The notes beneath the pieces were generated by a model, which was not told where the DNA came from, searched no databases, and worked only from the letters and a program-made list of their open reading frames with translations. The position numbers and the translations under genes were made by a program. This document shows positions 1 through 5,731 of a stretch of DNA of 5,952 nucleotides, one piece after another; the stretch's first letter is position 1; the number at the start of each line of letters is the position of its first letter. This DNA comes from Oscillospiraceae bacterium. GTDB lineage: Bacteria; Bacillota; Clostridia; Oscillospirales; Oscillospiraceae. Location of the stretch: contig JAFVWG010000084.1 in assembly GCA_017501805.1 (NCBI GenBank), positions 1 through 5,952 on the forward strand. The letters are read 5' to 3'.

Positions 1-151
1 GGTACCCACAAAAGGTTGCAAACCTTTTGTGGAAAGGAGGAGCAAGGGAGCGGGCGGATGGCGCTTTTTCGAAAGCGCCGAAGCTTAGCGTACTTTGCGA
101 CGACGCAAAATGGGTCTTGCGTATCTTTTTTTCATTTTAAAAAGCTGCCGC
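1..151. other. Intergenic region with clustered perfect inverted repeats
   Basis: No gene can be supported here. Four inverted repeats are seen: a 12-bp arm pair at 6-17/21-32 with a 3-nt loop (CCACAAAAGGTT / AACCTTTTGTGG); an 8-bp pair at 60-67/72-79 with a TTCG loop (GGCGCTTT / AAAGCGCC); a 6-bp pair at 94-99/104-109 (TTTGCG / CGCAAA); and an overlapping 6-bp pair at 103-108/117-122 (ACGCAA / TTGCGT), the last followed closely by seven T on the plus strand. The last two are mutually exclusive. The plus strand is open in one frame from 1 to 189, but its translation is low-complexity, tracks the repeats and runs into the terminator of trpZ, so I do not call it a gene. The region may be the 3' flank of a convergent plus-strand gene beyond the window, or an intergenic repeat unit. 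Confidence 0.6.
103..132 (+). terminator. Possible plus-strand intrinsic terminator
   Basis: The 6-bp stem ACGCAA (103-108) / TTGCGT (117-122) encloses 8 nt. Three bases later comes a run of seven T (126-132). The stem is short and the gap before the T-run weakens it. It would make sense if a plus-strand gene ended left of the window, converging on trpZ. A competing hairpin (94-109) uses the same left arm. Confidence 0.3.
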
Positions 152-183
152 AAAAACCGGCGCTCGCCTGTGCGAACGCCGGT
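152..183 (-). terminator. Intrinsic terminator of the trpXYZ operon
   Basis: Read on the minus strand, the 12-bp stem ACCGGCGTTCGC / GCGAGCGCCGGT (172-183 and 156-167, one G-T wobble) closes a 4-nt loop (168-171). It runs into a short T tract (156-152). It begins 15 bp after the trpZ stop codon. The plus-strand side lacks a T tract, so it acts on the minus strand only. Confidence 0.88.
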
Positions 184-198
184 CTGTAAATATGCGAT

Positions 199-972
199 TC
201 AGTTTCCGCATTCGATGCTGATCCGGTTGAAGACGGACAGCACATCGTCCACGGTGGTCTTTTTCTTTTCCTCGCCGTCGAGATCCATCACGATCTGCCC
301 GCGGTCGAGCATCAGCAGCCGATCGCCGTACTCCACGGCGTAGCGGAGATTGTGCGTGATCATGATCGTCGTCAGCTTCTTTTCGCGCACGATCTCGTCG
401 GTCAGCTCCATAATGCGCTCGGCGGTGTGGGGATCGAGCGCGGCGGTGTGCTCGTCGAGCATCAGAAAATCGATGGGCGTCATCGTCGCCATCAGCAGAG
501 CGACCGCCTGCCGCTGACCGCCGGAGAGCGACTTCATCTTGACCTGCAGCTTATCCTCCAGCCCGAGACCGAGCTTGGCGAGCATCGCGCGATACTCCTC
601 CGTGCGGGAGCGGCGGATCGCGGTCTGCAGACCGCAGTGCTGTCCCTTCGTCTCGGCGAGCGCGAGGTTTTCCAGGATCGTCAGATCGCCGCAGGTTCCC
701 GCGGCGGGGTTCTGATACACGCGTCCCATCCGCGCGTAGCGCCGATGCTCCGGCTGGTGGGTAACGTCCGTCCCTGCGGAGAGCACCTGTCCCTGCGTGA
801 TGGGGATCGATCCGCAGATGATGTTGAGCATCGTTGTTTTGCCCGATCCGTTGCTGCCGACCACGGAGACGAACTGCCCCTGCTCCACGTGCAGGTTGAA
901 GTCCTCGAAGAGGCAGACCTCGGTGATGAGACCGGGGTTGTAGACCTTCTGAATGTGAACAAGATCAAGCAT
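199..972 (-). CDS. trpZ: ABC importer ATP-binding protein, TrpZ-type (predicted tryptophan uptake)
   Basis: This 257-residue cytoplasmic ATPase should energise the importer made of the two genes upstream. All nucleotide-binding motifs are visible: Walker A GSNGSGKT at 39-46, Q-loop Gln87 in VYQNP, signature LSGGQ at 149-153, Walker B FLMLDE at 169-174 with catalytic Glu174, D-loop ALDP at 178-181, and switch His207 in MITHN. Walker B is followed by His rather than the usual Pro (DEHTAALDP), a variant I associate with ATPases partnering ABC_sub_bind lipoproteins. The frame is open further upstream to 1029, but the ATG at 972 is preferred: AAAGGAGG lies at 982-989, nine bases before it, and the homologous region begins MLDLVHIQKVY. 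The start overlaps the end of trpY by 8 bp, suggesting coupled translation. It is the last gene of the T-box-controlled operon. The ATPase call is near certain; the substrate is inferred from the leader. Confidence 0.93.
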   Translation of the reverse strand: MLDLVHIQKVYNPGLITEVCLFEDFNLHVEQGQFVSVVGSNGSGKTTMLNIICGSIPITQGQVLSAGTDVTHQPEHRRYARMGRVYQNPAAGTCGDLTILENLALAETKGQHCGLQTAIRRSRTEEYRAMLAKLGLGLEDKLQVKMKSLSGGQRQAVALLMATMTPIDFLMLDEHTAALDPHTAERIMELTDEIVREKKLTTIMITHNLRYAVEYGDRLLMLDRGQIVMDLDGEEKKKTTVDDVLSVFNRISIECGN

Positions 973-1870
973 GGTGCGGCGCCTCCTTTCCCTTTCTGAC
1001 GCGTTCCTTCCGCTGCGATCCGAGTACAAGGATCACGAGGAAGAGCAGGGCGGTGGCAAGCTTCATCAGCTTTGCAGGCAGACCCAGACTGATGGCGACC
1101 TGAATGCAGATTTTATAGATCACGCTGCCGAGGATCGCGGCGGTCGTGCCCTTGACAAAGTCCAGTCTGCGGAACGCGGTCGAGCCGATGATGACCGCCG
1201 CAAGTCCGAAGACCATCTGTCCCGTGCCCATCGTGGCGGAAAAGGCGCGCTGCTCCTGGCAGACGACGCTGCCCGCGAGCGCAACGAGCGCATTGGCAAT
1301 GACGAGACCGAGGATCTTCATACTGCCGGTGTTCTTTGCAAGCGTCGTGACCAGCGTGGCGTTGTCGCCCGCCGCGCGCAGCAGCATACCGCTGCGCGTC
1401 TTGAAATACAGATCCAGCAGGAGCTTTGCGATGAGCACCAGCAGCAGCGCAACGATCAGCTTGCGGATGAGCAGGCTCGTGCCGCCGAACAGCGCCATCA
1501 CGGGCGCGGAGGTAAAGATCGTGTCGGTGCCGCGGTCAACGACCAGGTTTGAGCCCGCGATCTGCAGGTTGATCGAAAACAGCGCCGTCATCGTGATGAT
1601 GCCGGAAAGCAGATCGCGCACCTTAAAGCGCACGTGGATCACGCCTGTGCAGAGTCCCGCGACCGCGCCCACTGCCATCGCCGCAACGAGGCTGAGCCAC
1701 GGATCAACGCCGTGCGTGAGCAGGACTGCCGTGACAGCCGCGCCCAGCGGGAAGCTTCCGTCCACGGTAAGGTCGGGAAAGTCCAGTATTTTATAGGTAA
1801 TATAGATGCCGCAGGCAAGCAGGGCGTAGATCAGTCCCTGTGTCAGCGTGCTGATGATAAGATCCTGCAT
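965..1870 (-). CDS. trpY: ABC importer permease, TrpY-type (LivH-like BPD_transp_2 fold)
   Basis: This 301-residue inner-membrane permease has eight or nine hydrophobic segments, roughly at 5-26, 40-55, 58-80, 86-106, 133-157, 185-205, 215-232, 240-260 and 268-285. The segment DFPDLTVDGSFPLGAA at 30-45 is a hallmark of permeases that partner ABC_sub_bind (PF04392) lipoproteins. The polar loop around 154-186 (RSGMLLRAAGDNATL...) sits where LivH-type permeases contact their ATPase. The C-terminal tail is Lys/Arg-rich, consistent with a cytoplasmic end. The ATG at 1870 has AGAGGAAA at 1875-1882. The gene starts 30 bp after the trpX stop and its end overlaps the trpZ start by 8 bp. A single permease gene suggests that the transmembrane domain is a homodimer. 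The family is sure; tryptophan as substrate is inferred from the T-box. Confidence 0.92.
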   Translation of the reverse strand: MQDLIISTLTQGLIYALLACGIYITYKILDFPDLTVDGSFPLGAAVTAVLLTHGVDPWLSLVAAMAVGAVAGLCTGVIHVRFKVRDLLSGIITMTALFSINLQIAGSNLVVDRGTDTIFTSAPVMALFGGTSLLIRKLIVALLLVLIAKLLLDLYFKTRSGMLLRAAGDNATLVTTLAKNTGSMKILGLVIANALVALAGSVVCQEQRAFSATMGTGQMVFGLAAVIIGSTAFRRLDFVKGTTAAILGSVIYKICIQVAISLGLPAKLMKLATALLFLVILVLGSQRKERVRKGKEAPHHA

Positions 1871-1900
1871 AGTGTTTCCTCTTTTCTTGAGGAAGCCTTC

Positions 1901-2872
1901 TTACTCGGCTTCCACCGCGCGCTCCGCCAGATCTTCCGGAACGGTCAGATTCATACGCGCAAGCGCCGCGCTGTTGATATAGATGCCGTATTCGCTGATG
2001 GTCTCATAGGGGATCTCGTCCACGGTGGCTTCGCCGCGGAGGACCTTCGCTGCCATCGCACCGGTCTGACGGCCGAGGGCGATGTAGTCGATGCCGGCGG
2101 CTGCTGCGCAGCCGATCTTGACCTGCTCGATCTCGCTGCCGTAGACGGGGATGCCGGCGGCGTCGGTCTTTTCCAGAATGGAGGCGAGCACGCCGACGAC
2201 GTTGTTATCGGTCAGGTTGGAGAGGCAGTCAACGCCCTGTGCGATGATCTGATCGGCAGCCTGGGTGACCTCAGCCTGCGCGGTGACGCCGAGATCGACG
2301 ATCTCAAAGCCGAATTCGGGAGCTTTTTCCTTGTACTCGGCAACGGCGGAGACGGAGTTCGGCTCGCTGACGGTGTAGAGGATGCCGATCTTCTTTGCCT
2401 CCGGCTGCAGCGCGCGGATGAGCTCCAGCTGAGCCTGTACCGGGAGCTTGTCGGAGGTTCCGGTCGTGCCGCCCGCAGTCAGACCTGCGGCAACGGGATC
2501 GGTGATCGCGGTGTAGATGACGGGGATCCCCTTGTCCTCGGCGGCCGCGTAGCAGGCGGTGGCGGAGGGAGTCGCGATCGCGCACATCAGAGCGACATTG
2601 TTCGCGGAGAAGTTCTGACCGATCTGCATGGCGATGTTGTCGTCAAAACCGGCGTTCTGATAACTCACGGTATAGTCCGTTCCCTCAACGAGTCCCGCTT
2701 CGGCAAGACCCTGCAGGAAGCCCTCGCGGCAGTTGTCCAGAGAGCTGTGTTCGCCGTACTGGCTGATGCCGATGACGGCGGGCTCGCCGCTGTTCGCGGG
2801 AGCGGTCCCGCCGCAGGCGGCGAGGCTGAGCACGAGGATAGCTGCGAGAAGCAGTGCGGTAAGCTTTTTCAT
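1901..2872 (-). CDS. trpX: ABC importer substrate-binding lipoprotein, TrpX-type (ABC_sub_bind, PF04392)
   Basis: This 323-residue lipoprotein is expected to be anchored outside the membrane and to capture the substrate for trpYZ. It has a Lys-Lys start, a hydrophobic stretch at 4-18, and lipobox LAAC with lipidated Cys20, followed by a short Gly/Ala/Pro linker. The mature part starts with VIGISQYGEHSSLDNCREGF, then shows the features of the ABC_sub_bind family: an ATPSATACYAA segment, PVIYTAITDPVAAGL, KKIGILYT, and a late IDYIALGRQTGAMAAKVLRG. These belong to a two-lobed periplasmic-binding-protein fold. The ATG at 2872 is chosen because AAAAGGAG (2881-2888) lies 8 bp before it and the signal peptide begins there. 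The frame stays open upstream to 3244, but only by reading through the T-box leader. Predicted ligand is tryptophan, from the UGG specifier and UGGC bulge of that leader; no ligand-contact residue was used. Close relatives may bind other aromatic compounds. Confidence 0.92.
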   Translation of the reverse strand: MKKLTALLLAAILVLSLAACGGTAPANSGEPAVIGISQYGEHSSLDNCREGFLQGLAEAGLVEGTDYTVSYQNAGFDDNIAMQIGQNFSANNVALMCAIATPSATACYAAAEDKGIPVIYTAITDPVAAGLTAGGTTGTSDKLPVQAQLELIRALQPEAKKIGILYTVSEPNSVSAVAEYKEKAPEFGFEIVDLGVTAQAEVTQAADQIIAQGVDCLSNLTDNNVVGVLASILEKTDAAGIPVYGSEIEQVKIGCAAAAGIDYIALGRQTGAMAAKVLRGEATVDEIPYETISEYGIYINSAALARMNLTVPEDLAERAVEAE

Positions 2873-2880
2873 AATTCTGA

Positions 2881-2888
2881 CTCCTTTT
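2881..2888 (-). promoter_or_regulatory. Ribosome binding site that fixes the trpX start
   Basis: AAAAGGAG on the minus strand, 8 bp before the ATG at 2872. It decides against the upstream extension of the reading frame through the riboswitch. Confidence 0.85.
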
Positions 2889-2929
2889 CGTTTTTGTTCA
2901 TCGTATGTTTGACGTATGGTTTGTGTATC

Positions 2930-2950
2930 AAAAAACCGGCGCTCTGCCGG
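2930..2950 (-). terminator. Second terminator-like hairpin between T-box and trpX
   Basis: On the minus strand CCGGC (2950-2946), loop AGAGC, GCCGG (2940-2936) is followed at once by six T (2935-2930). The stem is only 5 bp but all G-C. It lies downstream of the T-box terminator and 57 bp before trpX. It has no evident competing antiterminator, so it may cap read-through, stop leakage or act as a pause or mRNA-stability element. Confidence 0.55.
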
Positions 2951-2958
2951 AAATGGAT

Positions 2959-2997
2959 AAAAAAACAGACCCCGACCCAACATATGGGACAGGATCT
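2959..2997 (-). terminator. T-box regulated terminator (alternative antiterminator)
   Basis: On the minus strand AGATCCTGTCCCA (2997-2985) pairs with TGGGTCGGGGTCT (2979-2967). This gives 13 positions with one T-T mismatch and G-T wobbles, a 5-nt loop, then a run of seven T (2965-2959). The competing antiterminator pairs TGGG (3013-3010) with CCCA (2988-2985) and GCAGG (3002-2998) with CCTGT (2993-2989) around an AGAT loop, leaving the TGGCACC bulge (3009-3003) unpaired. The segment CCTGTCCCA is shared, so the two folds exclude each other. Confidence 0.9.
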
Positions 2998-3223
2998 CCT
3001 GCGGTGCCACCCAAATTGAGAACAATGTTCTCCGCTCAGTCCGTACAAGCATACGGCGCGCAGGATAACGGGCGCGCATCCCGTTGACGACTACTTGCTT
3101 TCGCGTTCGGTCACCCTCACAAGCCCATTCGCCTCTGACTCGCCGCTCCCTTTCCAGCACCGGGAGCTCTCTGTACGCGAGGGAACAAAGGTTACTCTTC
3201 TTGATCGCAGGTTTATCATATTT
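2959..3223 (-). ncRNA. T-box riboswitch, tRNA-Trp specificity
   Basis: The leader carries the T-box sequence TGGGTGGCACCGCAGG (3013-2998), close to the consensus AGGGTGGNACCGCG. Upstream is Stem I with a GAAGAGTAA start. The specifier loop is closed below by CAAG/CTTG (3203-3200 and 3123-3120) and above by CCTTTG/CAGAGG (3191-3186 and 3137-3132). A middle helix is CTCGC/GCGAG (3181-3177 and 3143-3139), and a distal stem GCTCCC/GGGAGC (3167-3162 and 3150-3145) has loop GGTGCTGGAAA. The loop's 3' side reads CGAATGGG, giving specifier codon UGG (3127-3125). Further hairpins lie at 3085-3067, 3056-3041 and 3032-3018 (stem III). The bulge UGGC (3009-3006) would pair with tRNA 3' end GCCA, matching G73 of tRNA-Trp. 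That argues against the overlapping readings AUG (A73 in tRNA-Met) and GGG (U73 in tRNA-Gly). Uncharged tRNA-Trp should stabilise the antiterminator and switch on trpXYZ. Confidence 0.93.
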
Positions 3224-3229
3224 TTCTGC

Positions 3230-3278
3230 ATTGTAGCACGGCATATCCTGCCTGTCAAGCGTTCCCCAAAAATTTTTT
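3230..3278 (-). promoter_or_regulatory. Promoter of the T-box/trpXYZ operon with UP-like element
   Basis: The -35 is a perfect TTGACA (3258-3253), the spacer is exactly 17 bp, and the -10 is TACAAT (3235-3230), five of six consensus bases. The expected start is near 3223. An A/T tract (GAAAAAATTTTT, 3278-3267) lies where an UP element would bind the RNA polymerase alpha subunit. The promoter looks strong and constitutive, in keeping with control by termination. Confidence 0.88.
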
Positions 3279-3282
3279 CAGC

Positions 3283-3317
3283 GGACAAAGCGGGCGTCTG
3301 CAAAAGCAGACACCCGC
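3283..3317 (-). terminator. Intrinsic terminator of the transglutaminase/dockerin gene
   Basis: The 12-bp stem GCGGGTGTCTGC (3317-3306) / GCAGACGCCCGC (3301-3290), with one wobble, closes a TTTT loop and starts 20 bp after the stop codon. The T tract is short and broken (TTTGTCC), so termination may be incomplete. Read-through would enter the trp promoter region. Confidence 0.75.
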
Positions 3318-3337
3318 AGAGTTTCCGTTCTTCCGGG

Positions 3338-5515
3338 TCATTCGAGCACAACACCGTAGCCGCCGGCAAGGAATCTCCGCACCAGCGTCACGTCCTTGAC
3401 GTTAACTTTTCCGTCGCCGTTCACATCCAGCGCGGCGAGGTCAATGCCCATACCGAAGCCGCCCGCAAGGTCGCGCCGCAGGAAGGTAAGGTCTCTGGTG
3501 CCGCGTTTTCCGTCGCCGTCCGCATCGCCGCGCAGCACCTTCTTTGCCGTGATGCCGCCGTCTGTGAAGATCGGTCGGATCACTGTGGCGCTATCGTCGG
3601 CGTACATTCCGTTCTCCCCGCAGGAGAGCTCCACGGCATAGAAGCCTTCGTTCATCGTTTCGGGGAGTGCAAAGGTGAGCGTCAGCACCGTGCCGTTCGC
3701 CGTGTCCGCGCCCGTGCCTTCCCAGCTCAGCTCGAGCGGGTTTTGCGTCAGGTCGGTCGGCTGCGTGAAGGTCAGCCCCGTCAGCGCATCGCCGACGGAA
3801 ACGCTCTTGAGCGTAAGCTCCGGCGCATACGCGAGCCGCAGCACCGCGCCCCCGATCCCGGGATTGTCCGCAAGGGTGATCTTTACCTCCGCGGTGCAGC
3901 CGATCCGACCGGCAGTGCGTTCCACGGTCAGCGTGGGCGGCGTGAGCTTCGGAAGGATCACCGCGTCCGCGCTCGTCGGCTGTCGGCAGTCTTCATCCAG
4001 GAAGCAGCTTCCGCAGACAGAGCACCGCCAGTATTCCACATTGCCGACGGTCTCGGTCGTCGGCGCTGCGGCGGGGTGATGGACAAGGATATGGTCGGCT
4101 GTCGAGCCTTCGAGCTCCACCCGGCAGAAGGACGTGCCGCACGGCGTGGTCCCAAGCTCATAATACAGCTTGCCGTTATCCTCTATAATGCCGTAGAGAT
4201 ACCCGGTCCCCCGCTCTTCGGCGCTGAGCGCATGCGCCTGCGTCAGATTGCCTGCGGGATCCAGTCTCCAGACCGACTCGGGCGTTGTAAAATAGAACGC
4301 GTTTCCCTTCGCGGCGAAGGAATAGTACAAGCTGCTCCAGCAGCTGTCGGGGTCGTTCCAAAGCGGCCACAGTGCATATGTCGGCAGCGGGATCGCGTGC
4401 TCTTCTCCGCTCGCCCAGTCGCGCAGATAGACGTTCTGTTCCGATCGGTCATCGCCGTAGGCGCAGACCGAGCCGATCTGCGCGATCGTCGTGTGCTTAT
4501 CCCGCCACCACGCGTTATCGTATTTTGTCGAGGTCGTGTCTTCATAGCACCTGCGTGTGCCGCAGATCCAGTCGCTGCTGTCGTGTCCGGCTGCGACCGT
4601 CGCCGCTCTGCTGAGCATAAAATTATCGTGCATACAGAAGCCTTCATACCAGTCACCCGTGGGATCGTCCCAGGTGCAGTCGATATAGAAGCGTTCTCCC
4701 TCCAGCGTGACCACGTTCCAGGCGTGAACAAGCTCGTCGCTGGCAACAAAATCCGCATCCAGTCCGACACGCCGTGCCAGATGGATAAAGGCGAGGGTGT
4801 AGCCCTGGCAGACCGCCGAGCGGTCGATCAGAGCATTGTAGGCGTTGTAGTTGCTGTAGGTCAGGTCGTATTCGCAGTGCGTCACGATATAGTCGTGCAG
4901 GAAAAGGAGCTTCTGCAGATCGGTCCAGTCCGGATCGATGTGCGACACGATCGCGTCGCAGACCGCCTCAAATGCGGCAGAATCCGCCGCGGTGTAGGTC
5001 TCGTCGTAGGAGGGCATGAGCCAGAGGATCTTCGAGCCGAACGCTGCATACCGGTAGGACGGTCCCACATAAAACAGCTCGGGATTCCTGTTGACCGCGC
5101 ACTGATAGACAAGACCGATATCCTTTTCCGGAACATTGTAGTCCTCGATCTCGATCTCCTCCCGACGGCTGCGCAGTCCTGCCGCGATCACCTCGCAGAC
5201 CTCGGCGTAGGGATCTTCCTCCGCCTGCAGCGCAAGCCCCGTATCCGTCTGTGCCGCGGCGGGGAAATCGCCCGCCTGCAGGATGCCTTCGGCGTGAGCG
5301 AGCACCGTTTTCACATCTTCCGCTTCGGAAGAAGCGCTTTCCTGCGCCGCGGTTCCGATCAGCTCCGCCGCCATCGGCGCGGCTTCCGTGATACCGATCA
5401 CGGGAACGTCTTCCACAGCGATCTCCTCCGCACCCACGGAGCAGATGAGCAGCGCACAAAGCAGCACCGCCGTGAGCACATACCACAGACGATGCTTTCC
5501 GTTTTTCGCGTACAT
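3338..5515 (-). CDS. Secreted transglutaminase-like protein with cohesin-like and dockerin domains
   Basis: The 725-residue protein starts with a basic N-terminus and hydrophobic segment (10-27), a likely signal peptide ending near VGA-EE. A low-complexity acidic/Ala stretch follows (30-100). A transglutaminase-like (papain-fold) domain spans about 180-300, with Cys236 (SAVCQGY), His264 (LVHAWN) and Asp279 (YIDCTWDDP) as the triad; members act as peptidases or crosslinking enzymes, and the substrate cannot be told here. Residues 340-470 look beta-rich and are unassigned. At 479-510 a Cys4 segment (Cys498, 501, 504, 510, in WRCSVCGSCF) resembles a zinc-ribbon-like module of gut Firmicutes surface proteins. 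A cohesin-like domain (about 526-657, NPGIGGAVLRLAY) precedes a type I dockerin (661-722) with two intact Ca-binding loops: Asp664/666/668/675 and Asp697/Asn699/Asp701/Asp708. The ATG at 5515 has GGAGG 10 bp upstream. It appears monocistronic. Role inferred: attachment to, or remodelling of, extracellular protein assemblies. Confidence 0.9.
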   Translation of the reverse strand: MYAKNGKHRLWYVLTAVLLCALLICSVGAEEIAVEDVPVIGITEAAPMAAELIGTAAQESASSEAEDVKTVLAHAEGILQAGDFPAAAQTDTGLALQAEEDPYAEVCEVIAAGLRSRREEIEIEDYNVPEKDIGLVYQCAVNRNPELFYVGPSYRYAAFGSKILWLMPSYDETYTAADSAAFEAVCDAIVSHIDPDWTDLQKLLFLHDYIVTHCEYDLTYSNYNAYNALIDRSAVCQGYTLAFIHLARRVGLDADFVASDELVHAWNVVTLEGERFYIDCTWDDPTGDWYEGFCMHDNFMLSRAATVAAGHDSSDWICGTRRCYEDTTSTKYDNAWWRDKHTTIAQIGSVCAYGDDRSEQNVYLRDWASGEEHAIPLPTYALWPLWNDPDSCWSSLYYSFAAKGNAFYFTTPESVWRLDPAGNLTQAHALSAEERGTGYLYGIIEDNGKLYYELGTTPCGTSFCRVELEGSTADHILVHHPAAAPTTETVGNVEYWRCSVCGSCFLDEDCRQPTSADAVILPKLTPPTLTVERTAGRIGCTAEVKITLADNPGIGGAVLRLAYAPELTLKSVSVGDALTGLTFTQPTDLTQNPLELSWEGTGADTANGTVLTLTFALPETMNEGFYAVELSCGENGMYADDSATVIRPIFTDGGITAKKVLRGDADGDGKRGTRDLTFLRRDLAGGFGMGIDLAALDVNGDGKVNVKDVTLVRRFLAGGYGVVLE

Positions 5516-5731
5516 AGCTATTCCGCCTCCATATCGCGATATTCCACAGCTATTTGTTGCAAATTTCTTCCTTTTTACAGTTTACTCCCAACTGTCGGAA
5601 AATGCAAGCCCTATACCTTGTGCTTCCTCTGCCGCTCGCAGCACAAAAAATCTCCCGCGGAGTCGCGAAGCGTGCGCCGCACCGCGTAGGGATGGGACTT
5701 CCCATCCGTCTGCCGCTTTTGTGCAATGCGC
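5516..5731. other. Intergenic leader of the transglutaminase gene and structured 3' flank of the decarboxylase gene
   Basis: No gene is seen. On the minus strand this holds GGAGG (5530-5526), a palindrome (5531-5542) and an A/T-rich leader (5543-5600) without a convincing promoter. It also holds structured DNA (5641-5724): arms GCACAAAA (5641-5648) and TTTTGTGC (5717-5724) enclose a 7-bp hairpin GGATGGG/CCCATCC (5690-5696/5701-5707). A weak terminator-like CTCC/GGAG stem followed by A and six T (5662-5645, minus strand) may back up the main terminator. Confidence 0.6.
5531..5542. repeat. 12-bp palindrome next to the ribosome binding site
   Basis: ATATCGCGATAT is a perfect self-complementary 12-mer directly abutting GGAGG (5526-5530) of the transglutaminase/dockerin gene. 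It could be an operator or, in RNA, a weak structure near the ribosome binding site. It may also be chance. Confidence 0.5.

Noticed and set aside
1..189. Plus-strand open frame at the window start, with a possible ATG at 58
   Set aside because: The translation only traces the hairpins and ends within the trpZ terminator; no upstream sequence is available and no family is recognised.
973..1029. Earlier start for trpZ giving 19 extra residues
   Set aside because: The extra residues are Arg/Glu-rich, lie within trpY and have no good ribosome binding site, whereas AAAGGAGG precedes the ATG at 972.
2895..2935. A second promoter behind the T-box starting with TTGATA
   Set aside because: No -10 hexamer occurs at 16-18 bp spacing; the nearest TACGAT is about 20 bp away.
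1634..3019. An open plus-strand frame of 461 codons
   Set aside because: It lies antisense to trpX and the end of trpY, runs into the T-box leader, and its Asp/Gly-rich translation shows no motif.
3124..3128. Reading the specifier as AUG (Met) or GGG (Gly) instead of UGG
   Set aside because: The T-box bulge base C requires discriminator G. tRNA-Met usually has A and tRNA-Gly U, while tRNA-Trp has G; the downstream TrpXYZ-type genes agree with Trp.
2873..3244. N-terminal extension of the trpX frame upstream of 2872
   Set aside because: It would translate the T-box riboswitch and both hairpins. The lipoprotein signal peptide and the ribosome binding site place the start at 2872.
5579..5607. 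Possible promoter for the transglutaminase gene (TTGCAT, 17 bp, TAAACT on the minus strand)
   Set aside because: Only three and four of six bases fit the consensus, and similar matches arise by chance in this A/T-rich leader.
3095..5689. An open plus-strand frame of 864 codons, longer than the gene on the opposite strand
   Set aside because: It is antisense to the transglutaminase/dockerin gene and also crosses the trp promoter, part of the T-box leader and a terminator. Its translation is Arg/Ala/Val-rich with no domain, signal or ribosome binding site, whereas the minus strand has a signal peptide, catalytic triad and dockerin. GC-rich codon bias makes such shadows.
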